DNA of 64,000 nucleotides. Origin: Oscillospiraceae bacterium (GTDB taxonomy: Bacteria > Bacillota > Clostridia > Oscillospirales > Oscillospiraceae). Positions 52,501 through 59,934 of this stretch are shown in pieces. The first letter of the stretch is position 1; the number at the start of each line of letters is the position of its first letter. The notes beneath the pieces were generated by a model. That model made no database searches and was not told the DNA's origin. It saw nothing but the letters and a program-made list of their open reading frames with translations. Location: the NCBI GenBank assembly GCA_017409205.1, contig JAFQTF010000031.1:1-64000 (forward strand), in the 5' to 3' direction. The position numbers and the translations under genes were made by a program.

Positions 52501-53001
52501 ATGCTGTTAGGACTTTCCAAAATCATTGACTGTCCCGGTGCATCCGTATCCTTTTCGACCAGTGTTGATCTGAGTGATCTTTGCTACGGTGTAACGTATC
52601 CGGTGACTGAGCCTGTACTGGCAGAGGGAACCGTGCGCAACACTGCAGGTGTTCTGGTGATGACCGGTAATATCAACACCACCATCCACGGAACCTGCGA
52701 CCGCTGTGCCGCCGACTTCGACCGGGATATCCACTTCCCCATTGATGTGGTGCTGGTCACAGAAATGGCCAACGAAGAGAACGAAGACGAGTGGGTATTC
52801 CCTCTGGAGGGAGACAGCGCCGATCTGGATGATATTGTACGGACAGTATTTGTCCTGAATCTGGATTCCAAGCTGCTGTGCAAGGAGGACTGCAAGGGTA
52901 TCTGCCACCGCTGCGGTACCAACCTGAATGACGGTCCCTGCAATTGCCAGAAGGAGCTCGATCCCCGATTTGCTGCTTTGAAGCAGCTTCTTGAGAAGTA
53001 A
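52501..53001 (+). CDS. YceD family (DUF177) protein
   Basis: 166 aa from ATG 52501 (GAGAAAGGGGAAAAGT). Two Cys-rich blocks: CDRCAADF (about residue 65) and CKEDCKGICHRCGTNLN ending GPCNC, the DUF177 signature, likely metal binding. Always found just before rpmF, as here (45-base gap), and thought to act in 23S rRNA processing or ribosome assembly. Confidence 0.92.
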   Translation: MLLGLSKIIDCPGASVSFSTSVDLSDLCYGVTYPVTEPVLAEGTVRNTAGVLVMTGNINTTIHGTCDRCAADFDRDIHFPIDVVLVTEMANEENEDEWVFPLEGDSADLDDIVRTVFVLNLDSKLLCKEDCKGICHRCGTNLNDGPCNCQKELDPRFAALKQLLEK

Positions 53002-53046
53002 ATCCAAAAATGCTGTTAAAAGCAGTTTGACCAAGGAGGTGTCACC

Positions 53047-53232
53047 ATGGCTGTCCCCAAGTGTAAAGTGTCCAAGGCCCGCCGCGATAAGCGCCGTGGC
53101 TCCAACTGGAAGCTGTCCGCTCCCAGCGTTGCAGTTTGCCCCAAGTGCGGTGAACCCGTTATGCCCCACAGAGCTTGCAAGGCTTGCGGCTCCTACAATG
53201 GCCGTCAGGTCCTGGCTGTCGAGGCTGAGTAA
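53047..53232 (+). CDS. rpmF: 50S ribosomal protein L32
   Basis: 61 aa. MAVPKCKVSKARRDKRR start, then the zinc ribbon CPKCGEPVMPHRACKACG. RBS AAGGAGGTGTCACC. The four-Cys form is zinc-binding; normal length. Co-transcribed with yceD. Confidence 0.97.
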   Translation: MAVPKCKVSKARRDKRRGSNWKLSAPSVAVCPKCGEPVMPHRACKACGSYNGRQVLAVEAE

Positions 53233-53250
53233 GGTAAACACGGAAATGCA

Positions 53251-53282
53251 AGAGGAAAGCTGACCGGCTTTCCTCTTTTTCC
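53251..53282 (+). terminator. Terminator of yceD-rpmF
   Basis: 10-bp stem AGAGGAAAGC/GCTTTCCTCT followed by TTTT. Confidence 0.9.
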
Positions 53283-53423
53283 GTTTTCCAGGGTATGCAG
53301 CATACCGGGGTCTTCCCTGTGCAGGCAGGCCCCGGACAGGTGCACCCCCGGTGCACCAAACGTGCATCTGCCGCCGTTGATCTGCATTCACCGCCAACTT
53401 TTTGAAAAGTTCCCAGTTTTTCA

Positions 53424-53452
53424 TTGCTTTTCCGGAAAAACTGTGCAATAAT
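53424..53452 (+). promoter_or_regulatory. Possible promoter of der
   Basis: TTGCTT, 17-bp spacer, AATAAT, about 42 bases before the start. The rest of the gap 53283-53423 shows no coding frame with an RBS. Confidence 0.45.
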
Positions 53453-53493
53453 AAATTGATTAGCTTTGTTTCCGAAGAAAGGAAGTGTTGTTC

Positions 53494-54828
53494 ATGGCAA
53501 AACCTCTGGTGGCCATTGTGGGCCGCCCCAATGTAGGCAAATCCATGTTGTTTAATAAACTCACCGGACACCGCACCTCCATCGTGGAGGATACCCCCGG
53601 CGTCACCCGTGACCGGATCTACGGTGACTGCGAATGGTGCGGCCGCACCTTCTCTCTGGTGGATACCGGCGGCATCGAGCCCGGCACTGAAAACGATATG
53701 CTGAAGTTCATGCGCCGTCAGGCGGAAATCGGCATTGAGCTGGCTGATGCCATCGTTATGGTGGTGGATGTCCGAAGCGGTGTCACCGCAGCTGACGAGG
53801 ATGTTGCCACTATGCTGCGCAAGTCCGGCAAGCCTGTTGCCCTGGCTGTCAACAAGTGCGACTCCATCGGCCTGGTAAATCCCGATGTATTCGAATTCTA
53901 CTCTCTGGGCATTGGTGATCTGTTTGAAACCTCTGCTGTCCACGGCCACGGCACCGGCGACCTGCTGGACTGGGTACTGGCCAACATTCCTGAGGATGAC
54001 AGCGAAGGCGAAGACGAGGATATCATCAAGGTTGCCATTGTCGGCAAACCCAATGTGGGCAAATCCAGCCTTCTGAACCGTATTCTCGGAGAAGAGCGTG
54101 TGATCGTCTCCAATGTTGCCGGCACCACCCGGGACGCCATCGACTCCTATTTCGAAAATGAAACCGGCAAGTACTGCTTCATCGATACCGCCGGTATGCG
54201 CCGGAAGAGCAAGGTGGATGACGCCATCGAGAAGTATTCCAATATGCGCACCATCAACGCCATTGAGCGCAGCGATGTGTGCCTGATCCTCATTGATGCC
54301 AACGATGGCGTCACCGAGCAGGATACCAAGATCGCCGGTCTGGTTCACGAAGCCGGCAAAGCAGCCATCATCGTTGTCAACAAGTGGGATGCCGTGGAAG
54401 ATAAGGAAACCAACACCATGCGGGATAAGGAAGCCGCTGTGCGGGATGGTCTGAGCTATATGCTTTACGCTCCCGTTGTTTTCCTCTCTGCCCTGACCGG
54501 CCAGCGGGTAGACAAGCTGTACCAGGTCATCAACGATGTCCACGCCCAGAATACCAGCCGTATCACCACCGGTGCTCTGAACAGCGTGCTGGCTGACGCC
54601 ACTGCCAGAGTCCAGCCTCCCACGGACAAGGGCCGCCGCCTGAAGATCTACTATATGACCCAGGCCAGCACCAAGCCCCCTCATTTTGTCATTTTCTGCA
54701 ACGACGCCCGGCTGTTCCATTTCTCTTATCAGCGCTATCTGGAAAATCAGATCCGGGAGGTTTTCGGTCTGAAGGGTACTCCCGTCCGGATCACCATCCG
54801 GCAGAGAGGCGACAAGGAGGAAGACTAA
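53494..54828 (+). CDS. der: Ribosome biogenesis GTPase Der (EngA)
   Basis: 444 aa from ATG 53494. Two tandem G domains: GRPNVGKSM with DTGGIEP and NKCD, then GKPNVGKSS with DTAGMRRKSKVDD and NKWDAVED. C-terminal KH-like domain RRLKIYYMTQASTKPPHFVI and RYLENQIREVFGLKGTPVRI. Required for 50S assembly. Its stop overlaps the plsY start by one base. Confidence 0.97.
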   Translation: MAKPLVAIVGRPNVGKSMLFNKLTGHRTSIVEDTPGVTRDRIYGDCEWCGRTFSLVDTGGIEPGTENDMLKFMRRQAEIGIELADAIVMVVDVRSGVTAADEDVATMLRKSGKPVALAVNKCDSIGLVNPDVFEFYSLGIGDLFETSAVHGHGTGDLLDWVLANIPEDDSEGEDEDIIKVAIVGKPNVGKSSLLNRILGEERVIVSNVAGTTRDAIDSYFENETGKYCFIDTAGMRRKSKVDDAIEKYSNMRTINAIERSDVCLILIDANDGVTEQDTKIAGLVHEAGKAAIIVVNKWDAVEDKETNTMRDKEAAVRDGLSYMLYAPVVFLSALTGQRVDKLYQVINDVHAQNTSRITTGALNSVLADATARVQPPTDKGRRLKIYYMTQASTKPPHFVIFCNDARLFHFSYQRYLENQIREVFGLKGTPVRITIRQRGDKEED

Positions 54829-55454
54829 TGATTATTTCCTCTATTGTGACCTTTGTGATCGCCTATCTGCTGGGCAATCTCAACGGTGCCGTGCTGATCT
54901 CCCGTCTGGTAGCCGGTGAAGATGTGCGTACCAAGGGCAGCGGCAACGCAGGCCTTACCAATTTTACCCGGAATTATGGATCCAAGACCTCCATCTTTGT
55001 GATCCTTATCGATATGGGCAAGGCCGTTCTGGCCTGCCTCATCGGCGGATTGCTGCTGAAGCAGTACGGTCTTTATGAGGAGGGCATTGCCCTGGGTGGT
55101 CTGGGTGTGATCCTGGGCCATGACTTCCCTGCCCTGCTGGGCTTCAAGGGCGGCAAAGGCATCCTCTCCGGCGTCACTGTGGCGCTGATGATGGACTGGA
55201 AGCTGGGTCTTCTGGTATTCGGCATTTTCCTGGTCGCGTATCTGCTTACCGGCTATGTATCTCTGGGCAGCGTGCTGAGCTCCGGCTCCTTTGGTTTCTT
55301 TTATGCCTGGTGCCATCCCGGAAAGCTGTTCCCCATTTTTGTGGGTTTCTTCCTGGGTGCAGTCATTGTGTGGATGCACCGGGCCAATATTGTGCGGCTC
55401 ATCAAAGGAACAGAACGCAAAACCAATCTTCTGTCGAAAGGAAGTAAGAAATGA
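54828..55454 (+). CDS. plsY: Acyl-phosphate glycerol-3-phosphate acyltransferase PlsY
   Basis: 208 aa. Membrane protein with the three catalytic loops: KGSGNAGLTNFTRNYG, GHDFPALLGFKGGKG and a late Lys/Arg cluster. First acylation step of phospholipid synthesis, using acyl phosphate and G3P. Coupled to der and gpsA (4-base overlap), so substrate supply and use are adjacent. Confidence 0.96.
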   Translation: MIISSIVTFVIAYLLGNLNGAVLISRLVAGEDVRTKGSGNAGLTNFTRNYGSKTSIFVILIDMGKAVLACLIGGLLLKQYGLYEEGIALGGLGVILGHDFPALLGFKGGKGILSGVTVALMMDWKLGLLVFGIFLVAYLLTGYVSLGSVLSSGSFGFFYAWCHPGKLFPIFVGFFLGAVIVWMHRANIVRLIKGTERKTNLLSKGSKK

Positions 55455-56449
55455 AAGCAGCAGTTGTAGGCAGCGGCGCCTGGGGTACCGCCCTGGCGAT
55501 CCAGCTTTGCAAGAACGGTCACGATGTGACCATGTGGACTTTTGAAAAAGAACTGATCCCCCAGATGGAAAATGAACGGCTGAACATCCGTCTGTCCGGT
55601 GTAAAGCTGCCTCCTGAGCTGAAGATCAGCGGCGACTATGCCTGTATACAAGGCTGCAAGCTGGTGGTCATGGCATCGCCCTCCTTCCCTGCCCGCACTG
55701 TGGCAAAGGCTGCAGCGCCTTACATCGATGACGACGCCGTTTTGGTGTCCGTTACCAAGGGTCTGGAGGACGGCAGCTTCAAGCGCATGAGCGAAGTAGT
55801 CGCCGAAGCCACCGGTCGGGATGTAGTTGTGCTCACCGGCCCCAGCCATGCCGAAGAAGTGGCTCTGGGCGTTCCCACCGGATGTCTGGCTGCCTCCGAA
55901 CAGAAGGAGCTGGCTGAGTTCGTTCAGGATGCCTTCATGTCCGACACCTTCCGGGTCTATACCAGTCCCGATCCTGTGGGCGCGGAACTGGGTGCTGCCC
56001 TGAAAAATGTCATTGCCCTCTGCGCCGGTATCACTGACGGCCTGGGCTGCGGTGACAACACCAAGGCCATGCTGATGACCCGGGGTCTGACGGAAACTGC
56101 CCGGCTGGGCCTGTCCCTGGGTGCAAAAAAAGAGACCTTCACGGGTCTGTCCGGCATTGGCGACCTGATTGTTACCTGCACCTCCATGCACTCCCGGAAC
56201 CGCCGGGCCGGAATTCTCATCGGCCAGGGCAAGGATCCCCAGACTGCCATGCAGGAAGTTGGCGCCGTAGTGGAAGGCTACTATGCCGCCAAGGCTGCCT
56301 ACGAACTGGGTAAGCGGCAGGGCATCGATATGCCCATCACTGCGGCTGCCTATAAGGTGCTGTATGAAGGCGCGGATGTAAAAACCGCATTTTCCGGACT
56401 CATGAACCGGGGCCGCAAGGCTGAAAGTGAAGATGCCGGCTGGCTGTAA
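55451..56449 (+). CDS. gpsA: NAD(P)-dependent glycerol-3-phosphate dehydrogenase
   Basis: 332 aa. VVGSGAWGTALAIQL (NAD loop), LTGPSHAEEVALGVPT, the catalytic Lys in GAALKNVIALCAGI, and GLGCGDNTKAMLMTRG with GLSGIGDLIVTCTS. Makes G3P for PlsY, the gene before. Normal length. Confidence 0.97.
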   Translation: MKAAVVGSGAWGTALAIQLCKNGHDVTMWTFEKELIPQMENERLNIRLSGVKLPPELKISGDYACIQGCKLVVMASPSFPARTVAKAAAPYIDDDAVLVSVTKGLEDGSFKRMSEVVAEATGRDVVVLTGPSHAEEVALGVPTGCLAASEQKELAEFVQDAFMSDTFRVYTSPDPVGAELGAALKNVIALCAGITDGLGCGDNTKAMLMTRGLTETARLGLSLGAKKETFTGLSGIGDLIVTCTSMHSRNRRAGILIGQGKDPQTAMQEVGAVVEGYYAAKAAYELGKRQGIDMPITAAAYKVLYEGADVKTAFSGLMNRGRKAESEDAGWL

Positions 56450-56457
56450 ACGAAAAA

Positions 56458-56489
56458 AAGAACGGTTCTAAAGAACCGTTCTTTTTTTA
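56458..56489 (+). terminator. Terminator of der-plsY-gpsA
   Basis: 10-bp stem GAACGGTTCT/AGAACCGTTC followed by TTTTTTT. Confidence 0.92.
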
Positions 56490-56514
56490 TGGATCACTTG
56501 TGTGTGCGTTCCGG

Positions 56515-56550
56515 GAAAATAAAAAACGCTGCTGAAAATCAGCAGCGTAT
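56515..56550 (-). terminator. Terminator of rpmB
   Basis: 10-bp stem ACGCTGCTGA/TCAGCAGCGT followed on the minus strand by TTTTTTATTTT. Confidence 0.9.
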
Positions 56551-56565
56551 TTTATAGCAATGGAA

Positions 56566-56754
56566 TTAGATGGCGCGCTCAACCTTGTTGGAGCGGAGGC
56601 ATCTGGTACATGCGTAAACATGGCAGGGAGTTCCATTCACGACAGCCTTGACGCGCTTGACGTTGGGCTTCCATGCACGGTTGGAACGTCTGTGGGAGTG
56701 AGAGACCTTGATACCAAAGGTTACGCCCTTACCACAAAAATCACACTTAGCCAT
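56566..56754 (-). CDS. rpmB: 50S ribosomal protein L28
   Basis: 62 aa. MAKCDFCGKGVTFGIKVSHS, RRSNRAWKPNVKRVK and the C-terminal CTRCLRSNKV. The CxxC pairs mark the zinc-binding form. RBS TGGGAGGTGCA. Monocistronic. Confidence 0.97.
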   Translation of the reverse strand: MAKCDFCGKGVTFGIKVSHSHRRSNRAWKPNVKRVKAVVNGTPCHVYACTRCLRSNKVERAI

Positions 56755-56879
56755 TTCATTGCACCTCCCATCTGTTGATAATCACATAGTACGCCTATCA
56801 CAGGCGCTTAGATATGATAACAGACTTTTTCCAAAAATGCAAGCACTTTTTTCAAAATTTTTTGTTTTTTTGAAAACTA

Positions 56880-56908
56880 TTGATATTCCCCACTTCCAGG
56901 GCTATAAT
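56880..56908 (+). promoter_or_regulatory. Promoter of hprK
   Basis: TTGATA, 17-bp spacer, TATAAT, 35 bases before the start. Confidence 0.8.
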
Positions 56909-56943
56909 AAACCCAAATGCCCAAAGAAATGAGGAGCCTGACC

Positions 56944-57885
56944 ATGATCGATACCTACAGCATCGCCCTGCACACGCTTGTGGAAAAAATCGGCCTGGAG
57001 ATCGCATACGAATCCACGGACTATCACTCTGTCCGCCTGACGGTTGAGGATGTGGCCCGGCCTGGTCTGCAGCTGGCCGGATACTTTGACCATTATGAAC
57101 CCATGCGTCTGCAGGTTATGGGCAATGTGGAAATGAGCTACATGGCCAAACTGCCCCCTCAGGATCGGGCTGTGGTCTTTGACCGTCTGTTTTCCTACAA
57201 ATTCCCGGCTCTGCTCATTGCCCGGGGCATCGAACCCGATGAACTGTGTCTGGCCATGGCCAAAAAACACAATATCACCGTACTCCGTTCCTATGAGGCC
57301 ACCGGTGCTGTTGTCACTGCCATTATTTCCTACTTAAAAAATGCGCTGGCTCCCCGTATCACCCGCCACGGTGTTCTGGTGGAGGTCTACGGCGAAGGTA
57401 TCCTGCTGATGGGCGACAGCGGCATCGGTAAAAGTGAGGCCGCTGTGGAACTTCTGAAGCGCGGACACCGACTGATCGCCGATGATGCCGTTGAGATCCG
57501 GAAGATCGACAACAACATTCTGGTGGGAACCGCGCCTGAACTGATCCGCAACTACATTGAGCTTCGCGGCATCGGCATCATCAATGTGGCAAAACTCTTC
57601 GGCATGGGTGCAGTCCGTACTGAAAACGAGATCAATCTGGTGGTGAATATTGTCCCCTGGAACACCCAGGAGGTCTATGACCGCCTGGGCCTGGAGGAGC
57701 AGTACACGGAGCTTCTGGGTGTCAAGGTCCCCATGAACACCATCCCCATCACCCCGGGCCGTAACCTGGCCATGATCCTGGAAGTTGCCGCCATGAACAA
57801 CCGGCAAAAGAAGCTGGGCTACAATTCCGCTATGGAATTCACGGAACAGATCAACAAGCATTTTGACGAAAATATCGGAAAGTAA
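56944..57885 (+). CDS. hprK: HPr kinase/phosphorylase
   Basis: 313 aa from ATG 56944, with GAGGAGCCTGACC upstream. N-terminal domain (1-125) and the kinase core with GDSGIGKSEAAVELLKRGHR (P loop) and LIADDAVEIRK, then ELRGIGIINVAKLFGMGAVR, the HprK signature, and ITPGRNLAMILEVAAMN. Phosphorylates HPr on Ser46 for carbon catabolite control. Followed seven bases later by the RluA gene. Confidence 0.96.
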   Translation: MIDTYSIALHTLVEKIGLEIAYESTDYHSVRLTVEDVARPGLQLAGYFDHYEPMRLQVMGNVEMSYMAKLPPQDRAVVFDRLFSYKFPALLIARGIEPDELCLAMAKKHNITVLRSYEATGAVVTAIISYLKNALAPRITRHGVLVEVYGEGILLMGDSGIGKSEAAVELLKRGHRLIADDAVEIRKIDNNILVGTAPELIRNYIELRGIGIINVAKLFGMGAVRTENEINLVVNIVPWNTQEVYDRLGLEEQYTELLGVKVPMNTIPITPGRNLAMILEVAAMNNRQKKLGYNSAMEFTEQINKHFDENIGK

Positions 57886-57892
57886 ACAGATT

Positions 57893-58858
57893 ATGAAAGA
57901 ATTTACCATTGGCCCCAATGATGCCGGCCAGCGTCTGGACCGTTTCCTTGCAAAAGCCGTTCCCCTTTTGCCCGCCTCCCTGGCCCAGAAATATATCCGT
58001 CTGAAGCGGATCAAGTGCAACGGAAAACGCATTGACCGGGACACCCGGTTAAATACCGGCGATGTACTTCAGCTATATATCAATGATGAATTTTTCGACA
58101 AGCCCCGGGAAGATAACGCCTATCTCACCGTTGCTTCCCCAAAACTGAACATCGTATATGAGGATGACCATATCCTGCTGGTGGACAAGCGCCCCGGTCT
58201 GGCAGTTCATCCCCATGATGGTGCAGAATACGGCCGTACCCTTATCGACCACATCCAGTCCTACCTCTATCAGAAACGGGAATGGCGGCCCCGGGAGGAA
58301 AATGCCTTCACCCCCGCCCTGTGCAACCGGATTGACCGAAACACCGGCGGCATCGTCATTGCCGCGAAAACCGCCGAAGCTCTGCGGGTCATGAACCAGA
58401 AGATCAAGGACCGGGAGCTGGACAAGCGGTATCTGGCTATTGTGGAAGGCACACCCAAGCCCAGGGATGGATCCTTAAAAGGCTATCTGTTCAAGGATGC
58501 CAAAAAGAACCGGGTCTTCGTCTCCGACACCCCCCAGCCCGGCGCCAAAACCTGTCAGACCAACTACAGGACCATTGCATCCCAGGGCGGCCTTTCCCTG
58601 GTGGAATGTGAGCTGATCACCGGCCGCACCCATCAGATCCGCGCCCAGTTTGCCCATGCCGGCCACCCGCTTCTGGGTGACGGCAAGTATGGCAAGCTGG
58701 ATAAAAAGTATGACCGCAATTATCAGGCCCTGTATTCCTATCGTCTGACCTTTACCTTCACCACCGACGCCGGCTCCCTGGATTATCTCAACGGAAAATC
58801 CTTCCAGGTCGGGAAGGTGGATTTCGTGGAGGAATACTTCCCCAACACAAAGATATAA
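57893..58858 (+). CDS. RluA family 23S rRNA pseudouridine synthase
   Basis: 321 aa. N-terminal S4 domain (GQRLDRFLAKAVPLLPAS, KRIKCNGKRID). Catalytic region with NRIDRNTGGIVIAAKT, where the Asp is the nucleophile (family HRLDxxTSG; here N and G replace H and S). Then LVECELITGRTHQIRAQFAH and GHPLLGDGKYG. Modifies uridines in 23S rRNA. Probably co-transcribed with hprK. Confidence 0.93.
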   Translation: MKEFTIGPNDAGQRLDRFLAKAVPLLPASLAQKYIRLKRIKCNGKRIDRDTRLNTGDVLQLYINDEFFDKPREDNAYLTVASPKLNIVYEDDHILLVDKRPGLAVHPHDGAEYGRTLIDHIQSYLYQKREWRPREENAFTPALCNRIDRNTGGIVIAAKTAEALRVMNQKIKDRELDKRYLAIVEGTPKPRDGSLKGYLFKDAKKNRVFVSDTPQPGAKTCQTNYRTIASQGGLSLVECELITGRTHQIRAQFAHAGHPLLGDGKYGKLDKKYDRNYQALYSYRLTFTFTTDAGSLDYLNGKSFQVGKVDFVEEYFPNTKI

Positions 58859-58940
58859 GATATCAGCACCATACCGCTTCATCATCTTATATCCCACAAC
58901 CTGTCTGTTTTATTGTTTTGTTTGCTGCAAGGAGAAAGAC

Positions 58941-59672
58941 ATGACCTTATTCGTAACCAGCAGTCCCTACATCGAGGGTGCCCCCGGTGCATTTTTAAGC
59001 AATGTCAACGGTTTCGTTGACCGGATCCGGGAGGTACTTCCTGAAAATCCCCGGACGCTGTTCATCTGCTCTGATCCCGATGACCACGGCGGCACCTGCC
59101 GCTTTGCCGCAGAGACCACCAACGCCTTCGCCATGGAAGGCATGGCATTTTCCTGTTACCAGGTTCTGGACTGGAAAAATGCCCGGCGTGCCTATCAGCT
59201 GATCTCCACGAGCGATCTGATCGTCCTCTGCGGCGGCCATGTGCCCACCCAGAATGCTTTCTTCCGGCGGATCCGGCTGCGGCATCTGCTTCGGCATTTT
59301 GACGGCTGTGTGATGGGCATCAGCGCAGGCAGTATGAACTGCGCCGACACCGTTTATGTGCAGCCCGAGGAAGCAGGCGAATCCGCCCCCGCTTTCCAGC
59401 GGTTTGCTCCCGGCCTGGGTCTTACCGGCGTCAACATCCTGCCCCACTATCAGAAGGTGAAGGATAATATTCTGGACGGCCTGCGGCTGTTCGAGGACAT
59501 CACCTACTCTGACTCCATGGGAAACACCTTCTTCGCTCTGCCGGATAACAGCTATTTTTATCAGGACGAGGACCAGCTGCTGCTCTTCGGCGAAGCCTAC
59601 CGGCTTCAGGACGGTATACTGGAGCAGATCTGCGACACCGATGAATGTCTGAACATGGCAGAACTGGAATAA
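58941..59672 (+). CDS. Peptidase S51 (peptidase E-like, class I glutamine amidotransferase fold)
   Basis: 243 aa, RBS CAAGGAGAAAGAC. LVLCGGHVPTQNAFFRRI and the nucleophile elbow GISAGSMNCAD (Ser) are the S51 pattern, followed by NILPHYQ with the likely His. Aspartyl dipeptidases or cyanophycinase-type hydrolases belong here. Cytoplasmic. Ends with a strong terminator. Confidence 0.9.
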   Translation: MTLFVTSSPYIEGAPGAFLSNVNGFVDRIREVLPENPRTLFICSDPDDHGGTCRFAAETTNAFAMEGMAFSCYQVLDWKNARRAYQLISTSDLIVLCGGHVPTQNAFFRRIRLRHLLRHFDGCVMGISAGSMNCADTVYVQPEEAGESAPAFQRFAPGLGLTGVNILPHYQKVKDNILDGLRLFEDITYSDSMGNTFFALPDNSYFYQDEDQLLLFGEAYRLQDGILEQICDTDECLNMAELE

Positions 59673-59688
59673 CCAGCCCATGCTATTC

Positions 59689-59722
59689 AAGCCCTCCGAA
59701 CTGATTCGGAGGGCTTTTTTCT
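59689..59722 (+). terminator. Terminator of the S51 peptidase gene
   Basis: 12-bp stem AAGCCCTCCGAA/TTCGGAGGGCTT followed by TTTTCTG. Confidence 0.92.
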
Positions 59723-59793
59723 GCTTTTTTGGGTTTTTGTTTTCCGGATAAAACTCGCGAAATGCACATATTATAATATCCAAAATTGACGTT

Positions 59794-59910
59794 TTGTACA
59801 ATTTGGATAATTCAATATCGAATTGTGCACCATTCTTTGGTATTGACATTTCCGTATATGATGGTAAAATATCGATACTTATCTATCGGTAATTTATTAT
59901 CGAATATTTT
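59794..59910 (+). promoter_or_regulatory. adhE control region with repeated ATCGAT-like words
   Basis: The gap 59723-59934 has no gene. Promoter TTGACA (59843-59848), 16-bp spacer, TAAAAT (59865-59870). GTACAATT (about 59796) and AATTGTGC (about 59821) form an imperfect dyad upstream. TATCGAAT, ATCGATA, ATCGGTA and ATCGAAT recur from about 59808 to 59905 at roughly 14-base steps downstream. A redox regulator (Rex type) is expected on family grounds, but no clear Rex box is present. Confidence 0.55.
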
Positions 59911-59934
59911 TCAACTATGGAAAGGGACATTGTT

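Noticed and set aside
52507..54720. 737-codon frame opposite yceD, rpmF and der
   Set aside because: It runs across three well-supported genes on the other strand and their intergenic terminator.
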